From: Paractinoplanes ovalisporus
GTDB taxonomy: Bacteria > Actinomycetota > Actinomycetes > Mycobacteriales > Micromonosporaceae
DNA length: 64,000 nt
NCBI RefSeq assembly: GCF_016834655.1
Contig: NZ_JAENHP010000002.1
Location: forward strand, 186,001 to 250,000
Reading direction: 5' to 3'
The notes under the pieces: generated by a model
Database searches by the model: none
Told to the model about the DNA's origin: nothing
The model's input: the letters and a program-made list of their open reading frames with translations, nothing else
Part shown: positions 1 through 9,002 of the stretch, piece by piece
How positions within the stretch are numbered: the first letter of the stretch is position 1
How the letters are laid out: the number at the start of each line of letters is the position of its first letter
Program-made: the position numbers and the translations under genes

Positions 1-437
1 AGCGCAACAAGGTGCGCTCGGTGGTCCGGTACGCCGACGTCGTCGAGTCGGTCGACTCCGTGCGGCTGGCCGAGGCGCTGGCCCGGGCCGCCGCCGACCG
101 GCCCGAGCCGCTCGACGTGCTCGTGCAGGTCAGCATCGACGGCGCGGCCGGTCGCGGGGGAGCGGCCGGGGACGAGCTGTGGCGGGTATCCGACTCCGTC
201 GCGGATGCGAACGCTTTGCGGCTGGGCGGCGTCATGGCGGTGGCGCCGATGGACTGGGACCCCGACCGGGCGTTCTCGGCGCTTCACGCGCTCTCGGAAC
301 GCCTGGTCAAGACCCATTCGGGCGCCACCGTGATCTCGGCCGGCATGAGCGGCGACCTGGAGGCGGCCGTCCGGCACGGCGCGACACACGTCCGGATCGG
401 CACTTCTTTGCTCGGAATGCGAAACCCGCTGCGGTAG
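1..437 (+). CDS. YggS/YlmE-family PLP-binding protein, C-terminal part
   Basis: This is the 3' part of a gene that begins before the window; the open frame is readable from base 3. The visible ~144 residues match the C-terminal half of the YggS/YlmE/PROSC family, single-domain alanine-racemase-fold proteins that bind pyridoxal phosphate and maintain vitamin B6 homeostasis. Recognisable pieces are LDVLVQVSIDG, the segment MAVAPMDWDP, ISAGMSGDLEAAVRHGATHVRIGTS cut short here as MSGDLEAAV and HVRIGTSLLG. The catalytic-lysine region of the family is upstream and not visible. Position just before sepF is the classical ylmE-ylmF (sepF) arrangement of Gram-positive division clusters. Confidence 0.9.
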   Translation, partial: RNKVRSVVRYADVVESVDSVRLAEALARAAADRPEPLDVLVQVSIDGAAGRGGAAGDELWRVSDSVADANALRLGGVMAVAPMDWDPDRAFSALHALSERLVKTHSGATVISAGMSGDLEAAVRHGATHVRIGTSLLGMRNPLR

Positions 438-666
438 CCTTGCGGCGGGCAGCAAACTACATGGGTGTTGTTTACGCGACACCGTCCTGGGGGACGGGTC
501 TCTCGCGTCGACGGCGCGGCACGCCACGGAACGAAGGTTCGCGAAACCTTCCGCCCGTGCAAAGGGGGAATGCGGTACGCCGAGGGGGTGCGTTCCGCAG
601 CAGCGGACGAAGGTGGGGGCACATGGCTGGTCGGGTCAACGCGCGGTGGTGTGACGGGGTGATGGC

Positions 667-1365
667 ATGAGCGCGCTTCGCAAGGCGGGCGTGTGGCTGG
701 GCCTCGTCGAGGAGGATGACGACCGCGGCTACAACGATTACGACGACAGCTCCTACCGTCCTCGGAGCCGGTACTCGGGAAGCCGGTACTCCGACGACGA
801 GTTCGCCGACGAGGAAGACGTCGAGGAGGAGCGCCCGGTGCCGCGGGCGCGTACGGAGCGCACTCGTCCGTCCGACCGTCTGTCACCGCATGCCGACATG
901 GACGACCACGATCGGGTGGAACGTGCCGAGCGCAGCGAGCGCGCCAGCGTCCGTTCGATCACCCGGCCGAGCACGTCGAGTGACAGCTCGTCTGCTCTGA
1001 GCTACTCCACTCGGGAGAATCTGGCCCTCGCGCCGGAGCCGGTACGTCAGCCGGAGCCCCGCGCCCGGGCGGTCGAGGAGGAGCAGCGGTACCAGATCAC
1101 CACGCTGCACCCGACTACGTACCGTGAGGCCCGCACCATCGGAGAGCACTTCCGGGACGGCGTTCCGGTGATTATCAATCTCACCGAGATGGATGAAGGT
1201 GACGCCCGCCGGCTGGTCGACTTCGCCGCCGGACTGGCCTTCGGTCTACGCGGTACGATCGAGCGCGTGACCAACCGGGTTTTCCTGCTCTCACCGGCAA
1301 ATGTCCAGGTCACCGCGGAGGACAAGGCCAAGATCGCTGAGGGTGGGTTCTTCGGTCAGGCCTGA
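667..1365 (+). CDS. sepF: Cell division protein SepF
   Basis: SepF links the Z-ring to the membrane; in actinobacteria lacking FtsA it is the main FtsZ membrane anchor. The 232-residue protein has the expected parts: an amphipathic N-terminal helix ([13 protein letters not shown], residues 1-13) for membrane binding, a long charged Arg/Asp/Ser-rich linker (about 15-135), and the C-terminal SepF domain (about 140-232) with [14 protein letters not shown] and [21 protein letters not shown] at 667 is used; the upstream bases GGGGTGATGGC give only a modest ribosome site. It sits between the YggS-like gene and yggT, as in other actinobacteria. Confidence 0.96.
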   Translation: MSALRKAGVWLGLVEEDDDRGYNDYDDSSYRPRSRYSGSRYSDDEFADEEDVEEERPVPRARTERTRPSDRLSPHADMDDHDRVERAERSERASVRSITRPSTSSDSSSALSYSTRENLALAPEPVRQPEPRARAVEEEQRYQITTLHPTTYREARTIGEHFRDGVPVIINLTEMDEGDARRLVDFAAGLAFGLRGTIERVTNRVFLLSPANVQVTAEDKAKIAEGGFFGQA

Positions 1366-1413
1366 GGCGAGCCCGCGCGCGTCGCTCGCCACCCAGATGG
1401 GGGATCCGCACGA

Positions 1414-1719
1414 GTGCTCTCGATCGTGTTCCAAATACTCTATTTAGTCGTTTACGTCTTCTTCCTCGTCCTGCTTGCCAGGTTCGTGCTGGGTGCGGTA
1501 CTCCAATACGGTCGTCGGTGGCAGCCCAGTCGTGGCGCCTCGGCGGCATTGGAAACGGTGTGGAGCGTCACTGATCCGCCCCTCAAGGCGTTGAGGCGTG
1601 TGATCCCACCGCTGCGCATTGGTAACGTGAGTTTGGACCTGGCTTCCCTCGTGCTGCTGGTTATCCTGTTCGTGCTCATGAGGTTCGTGCTTCAAAGATT
1701 GATCCTGAACTTCAGCTAA
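1414..1719 (+). CDS. YggT family membrane protein
   Basis: A 101-residue integral membrane protein of the YggT (YlmG) family, usually found between sepF and divIVA and linked to division-site or membrane organisation, biochemical role unclear. Two hydrophobic segments are evident, residues ~3-30 ([20 protein letters not shown]) and ~75-98, separated by a basic loop containing the conserved [14 protein letters not shown] motif. The start is GTG at 1414, with GGGGGA about 8 bp upstream. The coding sequence is unusually AT-rich at wobble positions for this genome (ATA, CAA, AGA) and has a rare TTA leucine codon at 1444-1446. Confidence 0.93.
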   Translation: MLSIVFQILYLVVYVFFLVLLARFVLGAVLQYGRRWQPSRGASAALETVWSVTDPPLKALRRVIPPLRIGNVSLDLASLVLLVILFVLMRFVLQRLILNFS

Positions 1720-1762
1720 ACAGCAGCCCCAACCGCGGCCGCGACTGACCCGAGGAGTTTCG

Positions 1763-2575
1763 ATGCCGCTGACCCCGGCCGACGTGCATAACGTCGCCTT
1801 CAAGAAACCCCCCATCGGCAAGCGGGGGTATGACGAGGAGGAGGTCGACGCCTTCCTGGACGAGGTCGAGCGTGAGCTCGCCCGTCTGATCGAGGAGAAC
1901 AACGAGCTGCGCGCCCAGGTGGAGCGCGGCGGTCGGGGTGGCGCGCCAGCCGGTCCGAGCGCCGACCCGCGCCTCGCGGCCGAGCTCAACGAGGTCAAGG
2001 CTCAGCTTGACCGTGTGCAGCGCGACAAGTCGCAGGCCGAGCAGGCCGCGCGTCAGATGCAGGCCGAGCTCGAGCAGGTCCGGGCCCAGGGTCCGGCCGG
2101 CGGCAGCCCCGCCGGTGCCGGCGCCGACGGCGAGCAGCAGGCTCTGCGGGTGCTCATGATGGCCCAGCGCACCGCCGACGACCACGTCGCCGACGCGCGC
2201 CGCGAGGCCGACAAGCTTCTCTCCGACGCCCGGTCCAAGGCGGAAGAGGTCACCCGCGAGGCCCGCGCCAAGGCCGACGCCCTCGAGCGCGACGCCCGTC
2301 AGCGCCACCAGGAAGCCATGGGCGGCCTCGACGCGAAGCGCTCCGCTTTGCAGAAGCACATCGAGGAGCTCAAGCAGTTCGAGCGGGAATACCGCACGCG
2401 GCTCAAGGCCTACCTCGAGAGCCAGCTGCGCGACCTCGACGGCCGGGGCCAGGGCCTCGAGGCCGAGATGTCGCGGGCCGACTCGGGCCGTGCCGTCGGC
2501 GGAAGCGGAGGTCTCGCCGCGGCCGGTCTCGCCGGTTCCTACGGTGGCCGCAACGCCATCGAGTCCGGGCGCTGA
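1763..2575 (+). CDS. divIVA: DivIVA/Wag31 polar growth coiled-coil protein
   Basis: DivIVA (Wag31) marks curved membranes at cell poles and hyphal tips and directs polar peptidoglycan synthesis. The N-terminus (residues ~1-45) carries the family lipid-binding domain, with [16 protein letters not shown] and [15 protein letters not shown]. Two long coiled-coil stretches follow (about 30-100 and 130-225), separated by a Gly/Pro/Ala linker, and the C-terminal ~35 residues are Gly/Ala/Ser-rich and probably disordered. The ATG at 1763 has GAGGAG 7 bp upstream. The 270-residue length is normal for actinobacterial DivIVA. Its downstream neighbour is a membrane protein that may share its transcript. 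Confidence 0.96.
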   Translation: MPLTPADVHNVAFKKPPIGKRGYDEEEVDAFLDEVERELARLIEENNELRAQVERGGRGGAPAGPSADPRLAAELNEVKAQLDRVQRDKSQAEQAARQMQAELEQVRAQGPAGGSPAGAGADGEQQALRVLMMAQRTADDHVADARREADKLLSDARSKAEEVTREARAKADALERDARQRHQEAMGGLDAKRSALQKHIEELKQFEREYRTRLKAYLESQLRDLDGRGQGLEAEMSRADSGRAVGGSGGLAAAGLAGSYGGRNAIESGR

Positions 2576-2611
2576 GCTTCTCTCCCCCTCATCACCCGAC
2601 GAGGATGAGCC

Positions 2612-3559
2612 ATGATCGTTGTTAGTCTTCTGCTCATCCTCGTCGCGGTGACGCTGCTCGTGCTGGGCCTCACCGGCGGATCGAGCGGTCTGCTCATCAG
2701 TTCCATCGTGGCCAGTCTGGTGGCCGCGGTCTTCCTGGTCATCGGCGCGCGTCAGGCCGCCGGGGCACGGCGCGCGACGCCGGCCGCTCCCGAGGAGCCG
2801 GCCGCTCCGGCCGACGAGAACTCCGTTTTTGTGGCCGAGCCCGAGTTCGCGGCCGCCGCCGAACAGGCCGGCGCCCGGCGCCGGCCGGTCCCGCCGCCCG
2901 ACGATCAGCGCGACACCGTCCAGTTCGATCCCCGTGACGTCGCCGCCGCCCAGCCGTCCGCCGGCCCCGACTTCGAGGACGCCCCGCGCGTGGACGCCTC
3001 CTACGCCGGCCCCTCGTCTGCTGACGCCTCTTACGCCGGCGGCCCTTCTGTTGACGCTTCCTTCGCCGATGCCTCTTTCGCGGATCAGGCCGGGGCTGCC
3101 CCGCGGGGCGATTTGTCCGCAGATGATGGCGGTCGTCGGGATCTTGAGGCCGAGGACGACGGCCCCGACTACGAGCGCGCCTCCGAGGCGATCAACGCGG
3201 CCCGCAGCGAGACCCCCAACCAGGACGCGTGGCGGCGCGAGCCCGCCGACGAGGCCGCCGAGCGGGCCCGGGCCGAAGCGGCCCAGGCCGAGGAGTTCGA
3301 CGAGGCGGACGACGACGACCCCGAGGACGAGCCGCTGCCCCAGGCCGTGCAGCCCACCGACGCCGTGCGGGTGGCCCGGCTCGACGCCGAGGTGCTGGTC
3401 GTGGACGGGCGCCCGCGCTACCACGTGGCCGAGTGCCCCAGCCTGGTCGGTCGTCTGGCCGAGCCGGTGCCGGTGTCCGAGGCGGTCGAGCTCGGCTTCA
3501 GCCCGTGCGGACTGTGCCGCCCGGTCGACCGCCTGGTCGCCGCCGCCTCCCGCCGCTGA
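2612..3559 (+). CDS. Membrane protein with acidic linker and Ada-like zinc-binding tail
   Basis: I do not recognise a named family for the full 315-residue protein. Residues ~1-48 form two transmembrane helices (MIVVSLLLILVAVTLLVLGL, then SSIVASLVAAVFLVIGARQA). Residues ~50-240 are a long Ala/Asp/Glu/Pro-rich, probably disordered region with imperfect repeats of the type DASYAG/DASFAD (about residues 128-155). The last ~60 residues are compact and conserved-looking: YHVAECPSLVGR, then SEAVELGFSPCGLCRP, an H-x3-C...C-x2-C pattern like the small Ada-type metal-binding module. ATG at 2612 has GAGG upstream. Position behind divIVA suggests a division or envelope role (inference). Its 3' end is repeated downstream (see the repeat entry). 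Confidence 0.8.
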   Translation: MIVVSLLLILVAVTLLVLGLTGGSSGLLISSIVASLVAAVFLVIGARQAAGARRATPAAPEEPAAPADENSVFVAEPEFAAAAEQAGARRRPVPPPDDQRDTVQFDPRDVAAAQPSAGPDFEDAPRVDASYAGPSSADASYAGGPSVDASFADASFADQAGAAPRGDLSADDGGRRDLEAEDDGPDYERASEAINAARSETPNQDAWRREPADEAAERARAEAAQAEEFDEADDDDPEDEPLPQAVQPTDAVRVARLDAEVLVVDGRPRYHVAECPSLVGRLAEPVPVSEAVELGFSPCGLCRPVDRLVAAASRR

Positions 3560-3612
3560 TCATCCGGCCGCGACCACCCGCTTCCCGCCGCCTGCCGCGG
3601 CTGATCATCTGG
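3527..3612 (+). repeat. Tail-echo repeat: duplicated 3' end of the preceding membrane-protein gene
   Basis: The last 33 bases of the gene plus 8 following bases (3527-3567) are repeated at 3572-3612, period 45 bp, 33 of 41 positions identical. Both copies carry TGATCATC at the same relative place, so the stop codon of the gene (3557-3559) is echoed at 3602-3604. The echo would encode DHPLPAACRG-stop against DRLVAAASRR-stop in the gene. Confidence 0.7.
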
Positions 3613-3709
3613 TGGCCGTCGCCTCGGGTTGACGAGGGCATCGACGAGGGTAGGAAAGGGCACCGAACGCGGGCCTCCCGTGGGCCGCCCTCGATCGGCA
3701 CAATGAGGC

Positions 3710-4039
3710 ATGGTCAAGCGCCCTGTGCCCCCGCCCGACGAGACCGCTCTCGCCGTTCCCGTGCGGGTGCGCCCCGGCGCCGGGCGCAACCGGGTCGGCG
3801 GCCGCTACGAGGGCCCCCACGGCCCCGCGCTGATCATCGCCGTCGGTGCGCCGGCCGTCGACGGCAAGGCCACCGAGGCGGTCCGGCGCGCGCTGGCCGC
3901 CGCGCTCGACGTGCGCCCGGCCGATGTGGAGCTCAAGCTCGGCGCGACCAGCCGCGACAAGGTCTTCACCGTCTCGGCGCCCGGGGCCGGGCTCGCCGGT
4001 CGGCTGGCCGCGCTGCGGGACGGTTCGGCCTCGCGGTGA
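3710..4039 (+). CDS. DUF167 (YggU) domain protein
   Basis: A 109-residue protein of the DUF167/YggU family, small alpha-beta proteins of unknown function commonly encoded beside yggT. The conserved core is visible: AVPVRVRPGAGRNRVGG near the N-terminus, AVGAPAVDGKATEAV in the middle and ELKLGATSRDKVFTV towards the end. ATG at 3710 is preceded by GAGG and by a -10-like CACAAT 5 nt upstream, so the transcript may be leaderless. The stop overlaps the GTG start of the antiporter gene (GTGA), implying coupled translation. Confidence 0.9.
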   Translation: MVKRPVPPPDETALAVPVRVRPGAGRNRVGGRYEGPHGPALIIAVGAPAVDGKATEAVRRALAAALDVRPADVELKLGATSRDKVFTVSAPGAGLAGRLAALRDGSASR

Positions 4040-5580
4040 CGGCCGGGCTGGACTACGGGCTGCTGATCGGCGCCGCGGTCCTCCTGGTGGCCGTCGCCGC
4101 CGTCCGGGTGTCGACCCGGGTCGGCCTGCCCAGTCTGCTGGTCTACCTCGCGATCGGCATGGTGATCGGCGAGGCCGGGCTGGGCATCCGCTTCGACGAC
4201 GTCGAGCTGACCCGCACGCTCGGCTTCTGCGCGCTCATCGTGATCATCGCCGAGGGCGGCCTGACCGCGCGGTGGAGCACGCTGCGGCCGGTGCTGGGCC
4301 TGGCCGCCTCGCTGTCCACGGTCGGTGTCGCGGTGAGCATCGCGGTGGTCGGGGTCGCCGTCCACGTGATCCTCGACCTGCCGTGGCAGCTGGCCCTGCT
4401 CTATGGCGCGGTGCTGTCGTCGACCGACGCCGCGGCCGTCTTCGCGACCCTGCGCCGGCTGCGGCTGCCCCCGCGCCTGGTGGCCACGCTCGAGGCCGAG
4501 TCCGGCATGAACGACGCCCCCGTGGTGCTGCTGGTCGTGCTGCTCAGCGCCGACCTCTCCGAGATGCACCCGTGGTGGTACGAGCTGGGCATCGTCACCT
4601 ACGAGCTGCTGGCCGGGGCGGGCATCGGCTTCGTGGTCGGGGCGGCCGGTCGCTGGCTGCTACGCAACGCGGCTCTGCCCTCGGCCGGGCTCTATCCGAT
4701 CGCGGCGGTCGGCCTCACGGTTCTCGCGTACGCGGCCGGGGCCGTGGCCCACGCGTCCGGGTTCCTCGCCGTCTACGTCGCCGGCGTCGTGCTGGGCAAC
4801 GGCCGGATCCCGCACCGCCGCGCCATCCTCGGGTTCGCCGACGGCCTGGCCTGGGTGGCCCAGATCGGGCTGTTCGTGCTGCTCGGGCTGCTGAGCTCGC
4901 CCAGCCGGCTGAGCGAGGCGCTCGGGCCCGCGCTGGTGGCCGGGGTGGCGCTGGTGCTGCTGGCCCGGCCGATGTCGGTGGTGATCTCGGCCGTGCTGGC
5001 CCGGCCCGTACGCGGTCCCCGCCGTCCCGGCAACCGGGTGGGCTGGCGGGGGAGCGCGTTCCTCTCCTGGGCCGGGCTGCGCGGCGCCGTCCCGATCGTG
5101 CTGGCCACGATCCCGCTCTCGGTCGGCACCCCGGGCGCCAACGGCCTCTTCGACGCCGTGTTCGTGCTGGTCATCATCTTCACGCTGCTGCAGGCGAGCA
5201 CGCTCGGCCCGGCCGCCCGCCGGCTGAAGGTGACGGCGCCGGCCGAGGCGGCCGAGGTGCAGATCGAGACCGCGCCGCTCGAGCGGATGCACGCCGATCT
5301 GCTGCAGATGGACGTGGCCGAGGGCTCCCGCCTGGCCGGGGTGCACATCGACGAGCTGCGCCTGCCCAGGGGCGCCTCGGTGACGCTGGTGGTGCGGGAC
5401 GGCGCCGGGTTCGTGCCCGGCCCCGACACCCGGCTGCGCACCGGCGACGCCCTGCTGATCGTGGCCACCGCGGCCGCCCGCGACGTGGCCGAGCGGCGTC
5501 TGCGGGCGGTGAGCCGGCGCGGCCGGCTGGCCCGCTGGTTCGGCGAGGAGGGGGCCGAAGACCCGGCGTCGGGTATTTGA
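4036..5580 (+). CDS. K+/H+ antiporter, CPA1 family with TrkA-C domain (NhaP2/CvrA-like)
   Basis: A monovalent cation/proton antiporter of the NhaP2 (CvrA) type, 514 residues. Residues ~5-395 form the Na/H-exchanger fold, about 12-13 transmembrane helices, with the conserved SSTDAAAVFATLRR and ESGMNDAPVVLL segments (the acidic residues belong to the ion site) and GLRGAVPIVLA near its end. The C-terminal ~110 residues resemble a cytosolic TrkA-C (RCK_C) regulatory domain (LPRGASVTLVVRDG...GDALLIVAT). GTG at 4036 was chosen because it overlaps the DUF167 stop and starts immediately before the first membrane helix; the same frame is open much further upstream, but that is only compositional. Confidence 0.9.
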   Translation: MTAGLDYGLLIGAAVLLVAVAAVRVSTRVGLPSLLVYLAIGMVIGEAGLGIRFDDVELTRTLGFCALIVIIAEGGLTARWSTLRPVLGLAASLSTVGVAVSIAVVGVAVHVILDLPWQLALLYGAVLSSTDAAAVFATLRRLRLPPRLVATLEAESGMNDAPVVLLVVLLSADLSEMHPWWYELGIVTYELLAGAGIGFVVGAAGRWLLRNAALPSAGLYPIAAVGLTVLAYAAGAVAHASGFLAVYVAGVVLGNGRIPHRRAILGFADGLAWVAQIGLFVLLGLLSSPSRLSEALGPALVAGVALVLLARPMSVVISAVLARPVRGPRRPGNRVGWRGSAFLSWAGLRGAVPIVLATIPLSVGTPGANGLFDAVFVLVIIFTLLQASTLGPAARRLKVTAPAEAAEVQIETAPLERMHADLLQMDVAEGSRLAGVHIDELRLPRGASVTLVVRDGAGFVPGPDTRLRTGDALLIVATAAARDVAERRLRAVSRRGRLARWFGEEGAEDPASGI

Positions 5581-5878
5581 CGCATCTTTCGGGGAGATTT
5601 ACGTGGATTGAACTCACTGATCCCGTACGCACTGTTGTCGGTCCGGTATACGTTCCGTATCCTTGCCACCCTCCGGGGTGCGCGGCTGGGATTTTCGGCC
5701 GCGCCGTTTGTGCAGGTGGGGGAAGATCTACTGCGCGGCCGTGCGGGAAAAGCGGCGTGAGGCTGTCCCCGGGTGGGCACTCGAAGAACCGACAGAGCAG
5801 AGCCGGCAGGCGCCAGGGGGAAGCCACCGGTTCTCAGGACGCCGATCGCCGCGCGGGCGCGTGGCTGAGGGAGCGACG
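5581..5878. other. Intergenic region before the DksA-like gene
   Basis: About 300 bp without a convincing gene. The reading frame of the downstream gene stays open back to 5663, but that extension has no homology to the TraR/DksA family and is Arg/Gly/Pro-rich, so it is treated as leader. I see no strong terminator or palindrome. Confidence 0.5.
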
Positions 5879-6313
5879 ATGGCGACGAAGGCAACCGGCA
5901 CCAAGGCGGCCGTGAGCAAGACCGACGACAAGGGCGCCGCCAAGCGCTCCCGCAGCGCCGCCGAGACCGAGAAGATCCGGGTCGCCCTCGTCGAGCGGCG
6001 TGACGAGCTGCAGGCCGAGTACGACACGTCGATCACCGAGATCACCGAGTTGCAGCGCGGCCGCCTCGACGACTCGGCCGGTGACGACCAGGCCGACACC
6101 GGCACCAAGACGTTCGAGCGTGAGCAGGAGATCACTCTGGCGAACAATCTGCTGGAGCGCATCACACAGGTGGAACGCGCCATCGACCGCCTCGGGGAGG
6201 GCAACTACGGTTGGTGCGAGCGGTGCGGCAACGCGATCCCGGTCGAGCGACTGGCGGCGTTCCCCTCCGCGACCCTGTGTGTGCATTGCAAGCAGCTGGA
6301 GGAACGACGCTGA
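5879..6313 (+). CDS. TraR/DksA family zinc-finger transcription factor
   Basis: A 144-residue DksA/TraR-type protein. These bind RNA polymerase through the secondary channel; actinobacterial members (such as RbpA-independent CarD-era DksA-like proteins) are less studied. The N-terminal ~40 residues are Lys/Ala-rich, residues ~45-110 form the predicted coiled coil ([20 protein letters not shown]), with the DD-containing segment [12 protein letters not shown], and the C-terminal zinc finger is C-x2-C-x17-C-x2-C (CERCGNAIP...LCVHCKQ). ATG at 5879 has GAGGGAG 6 bp upstream. It immediately precedes lspA, a conserved Micromonosporaceae neighbourhood. Confidence 0.92.
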   Translation: MATKATGTKAAVSKTDDKGAAKRSRSAAETEKIRVALVERRDELQAEYDTSITEITELQRGRLDDSAGDDQADTGTKTFEREQEITLANNLLERITQVERAIDRLGEGNYGWCERCGNAIPVERLAAFPSATLCVHCKQLEERR

Positions 6314-6342
6314 ACGCCGACGAGCAGGCGGGAGCGGCCACG

Positions 6343-6909
6343 GTGGACGAGCCGGAGCCGGGGCCGAGACCCGGGTTCACCGGCCGCGCCGTGGCGGTGC
6401 TGGGCGCCACCGCCGTGATCGCCGTGGCCCTCGACCAGTGGGTCAAGTGGCTGTCCACCGAGAACCTGGACGAGGGCAACCCCGTCCGCATCCTCGGCGG
6501 GCTGGTCTACCTTTCGCTGCTCCGCAACAGCGGGGCGGCCTTCAGTTTCGGCAGCGACCACACCTGGGTCTTCCCGGTGATCACGCTGATCGTCATCGGC
6601 TGGATCACCTGGATGGCGACCCGGCTGCGGTCGGTGCCGTGGGCGCTGGCGCTCGGCCTGGTGCTCGGCGGAGCGCTGGGCAACCTGATCGACCGGCTGT
6701 TCCGCGCGCCGGGCTTCCTGCACGGTCACGTGGTCGACATGATCAGCGTCTTCGGGCCGTACGCGGAATACTTCGCCGTCTTCAACATCGCCGACAGCTG
6801 CCTGAGTGTCGGCGTCGTGCTGGCGGTGCTGCTCGAGCTCACCGGCCGGCAGCGGGACGGCAGCCGGATCTCCGTACGCAGGAGCAGGACGAAGGACGTG
6901 GCCGAGTGA
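6343..6909 (+). CDS. lspA: Lipoprotein signal peptidase II
   Basis: LspA removes the signal peptide of lipid-modified prolipoproteins in the membrane. The 188-residue protein has four hydrophobic helices and the family motifs [37 protein letters not shown] and FNIADSCLS; the two catalytic aspartates are about Asp132 (VVD) and Asp151 (NIAD), 19 residues apart as in characterised enzymes. GTG at 6343 is preferred because GGGAG lies 8 bp upstream; a CTG at 6310 overlapping the previous stop is a possible longer start. The stop overlaps the start of rluD. Its partner enzyme Lgt is encoded at 52.3-53.5 kb. Confidence 0.95.
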   Translation: MDEPEPGPRPGFTGRAVAVLGATAVIAVALDQWVKWLSTENLDEGNPVRILGGLVYLSLLRNSGAAFSFGSDHTWVFPVITLIVIGWITWMATRLRSVPWALALGLVLGGALGNLIDRLFRAPGFLHGHVVDMISVFGPYAEYFAVFNIADSCLSVGVVLAVLLELTGRQRDGSRISVRRSRTKDVAE

Positions 6910-7835
6910 GCTCGCAGCGGTCCCTGCCGGTGCCCGACGGCCTCGACGGCATGCGCCTCGACCAGGCCGTCTCGCGGCTGTTCGGGCTGTCCCGCACGGC
7001 CGCCGCCACGCTCGTCGAGAGCGGTGACGCGCTGGTCGACGGCTACCCGCGCCCCAAGTCGGACAAGGTCTCGGCGGGCGCGTGGCTCGAGGTCACCCTG
7101 CCGTCGCCGGCCGCACCCCCGGCCGTGGTGGCCGAGCCGGTGCACGGCCTCCAGGTGATCTACAGCGACGACGACATCGTGGTGGTCGACAAACCGGTCG
7201 GCGTGGCCGCGCACCCGAGCCCCGGCTGGACCGGCCCGACCGTGGTGGGCGGGCTGGCCGCGATGGGGCAAAATGTCGCGACCAGCGGCGCCGCCGAGCG
7301 GCAGGGCGTCGTCCACCGGCTCGATGTCGGCACCACCGGCATCATGGTCGTGGCCAAGAGCGAGGTGGCCTACAGCGTCCTCAAGCGCGCCTTCAAGGAG
7401 CGCGAGGTCGACAAGCGCTACCACGCGGTCGTCCAGGGCCATCTGGACCCGCTGCGGGGCACGATCGACGCCCCGATCGACCGCCACCCGACCGCCGACT
7501 ACCGGTTCGCCGTGATGTCGACCGGCAAGCCGAGCGTGACCCACTACGACACGGTCGAGGCGTTCCGGTCGGCCAGCCTGGTCGACGTGAAGCTTGAGAC
7601 CGGCCGCACCCACCAGATCCGGGTGCACTTCTCGGCGCTGCGCCACCCCTGCGTGGGCGACCAGCAGTACGGCGCCGACCCCACGCTGGCGGCCCGGCTC
7701 CAGCTGACCCGCCAGTGGCTGCACGCCCGTGAGCTGTCCTTCCTCCACCCGCGCACGCACGACGAGGTGCGCTTCGTCAGCGACTATCCCGACGACCTGA
7801 AGCACGCGCTCAGCGTGCTGCAGGACGCGAGCTGA
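6906..7835 (+). CDS. RluA-family pseudouridine synthase (RluD-like)
   Basis: A 309-residue enzyme that converts uridines of ribosomal RNA to pseudouridine. An S4 RNA-binding domain occupies about residues 15-75 ([19 protein letters not shown]), followed by the catalytic domain with [16 protein letters not shown] and the signature [16 protein letters not shown] containing the catalytic aspartate, then RTHQIRVHF. The start is GTG at 6906, overlapping the lspA stop (GTGA). The lspA-rluD pairing is common in bacteria. The exact rRNA target (RluD-like helix 69 positions or another) cannot be told from sequence alone. Confidence 0.94.
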   Translation: MSSQRSLPVPDGLDGMRLDQAVSRLFGLSRTAAATLVESGDALVDGYPRPKSDKVSAGAWLEVTLPSPAAPPAVVAEPVHGLQVIYSDDDIVVVDKPVGVAAHPSPGWTGPTVVGGLAAMGQNVATSGAAERQGVVHRLDVGTTGIMVVAKSEVAYSVLKRAFKEREVDKRYHAVVQGHLDPLRGTIDAPIDRHPTADYRFAVMSTGKPSVTHYDTVEAFRSASLVDVKLETGRTHQIRVHFSALRHPCVGDQQYGADPTLAARLQLTRQWLHARELSFLHPRTHDEVRFVSDYPDDLKHALSVLQDAS

Positions 7836-7854
7836 TCCAGGGAAGCGGCCACCG

Positions 7855-8838
7855 GTGGGGTCCGCGGAACGAGTACGGGGGCCCGCGCTGCGCGGCGCCC
7901 CGGCGCTCCGTTTGGCCGGCACGGTCGCGGCCGCCTCGGCCGGGGTCCTGCTGCTCGGGCTGATCTGGGTGAGCCGGCCGGGCGCGGTGCCCGCCGAGGA
8001 ACCGGGCGACGTGGTGCGGGTCGGCGTGGTGCAGGGGCAGTCGGTGCCCGGCTACCTCGACTCGGTCCGCGGCGAACTGGCCACGCTCACCGACCCGACG
8101 GGCCCGGCCGCCGGCGATACCTGGGCCCTGGTCAGCCTCGACGGCTACGTCTCGGCCGGGATGCTGCCGGGCCTGCTCGACGGCAGCGCGGTCGCGCAGG
8201 TGTACACCCGGGTTCCGCTCCCCGAGACGCACACTCCGGTTGTCCGGATCCCGGTCTATCGTCTGCCCGCCGACGTGCTCTCCGGCATGCTCGACACGGC
8301 CCTGGCCCGCGACCGTGAGCATGCCGACTACGAGCGGCTGGCCCGCGGTCTGGCCGGGGACGACGAGAGCCGGCAGCGCGCCCGGCGGGCGTACGCGACG
8401 GCGGCCCGCACGGCGGCGCAGGAGGCCGCGGCGTACCGGTCGGGCTGTTCCTGTGTCTTCGCGGCCGTGGTCCACGCCACGCCGTCGCTGTTGCGCGGGC
8501 TCGCCGACCGGCCGGGGGTGCGCGCGGTCGACCCGGCCCCGGAGGTCAGGCGTCTGGACCGTACGGAGTTCCGCCCGCCGCTGCCCGAGCAGACCGGCAC
8601 TGTGCCGCCCGAACCCTCCCGCTCGCCCGCTGTGCCAACCGGCACACCGGGCATTGCCACCCGCACGCCCGCGCCGATAGTGTCGTCGCCCGGAGCGCCT
8701 GTGACATCTGCCTCATCCAGTGTCGCCCGGCGCACGACCCCGCCTTCCAACCCGGCCCCCGAGGAGCGCTCTGCCGTACCCTCTGCCTCAGACGCGACCC
8801 CTGCTCACGATGCGACGAGCCGATCGGCAGCACCTTGA
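7855..8838 (+). CDS. Membrane-anchored secreted protein of unknown function
   Basis: A 327-residue protein that I cannot assign to a named family. It has one N-terminal transmembrane segment (about residues 20-42, AGTVAAASAGVLLLGLIW), an extracytoplasmic globular region (about 50-225) with a CSC pair (YRSGCSCVFAAVVHA), and a Pro/Thr/Ser-rich low-complexity tail (about 240-327). The core region VVRVGVVQGQSVPGYLDSVRGELA and the heavily charged helix DREHADYERLARGLAGDDES look like a real, conserved folded domain. GTG at 7855 has GGAAGCGG upstream. It lies between rluD and the ParA-like gene; lipoprotein processing is not implied, as there is no lipobox. Confidence 0.7.
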   Translation: MGSAERVRGPALRGAPALRLAGTVAAASAGVLLLGLIWVSRPGAVPAEEPGDVVRVGVVQGQSVPGYLDSVRGELATLTDPTGPAAGDTWALVSLDGYVSAGMLPGLLDGSAVAQVYTRVPLPETHTPVVRIPVYRLPADVLSGMLDTALARDREHADYERLARGLAGDDESRQRARRAYATAARTAAQEAAAYRSGCSCVFAAVVHATPSLLRGLADRPGVRAVDPAPEVRRLDRTEFRPPLPEQTGTVPPEPSRSPAVPTGTPGIATRTPAPIVSSPGAPVTSASSSVARRTTPPSNPAPEERSAVPSASDATPAHDATSRSAAP

Positions 8839-9002
8839 ACCCGGTCCGGCCGTTAGTTTTTTCGTCCGCCGGCGGGGCCGCCGTTGACGGTTTCAGTTCG
8901 GGAGAACGGGCAGTGGCCCGATCGGGGTTAGCTCCGTAGCCTGTCAGGGGCGAGGGGCCCGGCCGTGGGCATCACCGAAAGCATGTGCAGGGAGGACGAG
9001 CC

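Noticed and set aside
5663-5878. N-terminal extension of the DksA-like protein
   Set aside because: The frame is open, but the added residues have no family similarity and the ATG at 5879 has a good ribosome site.
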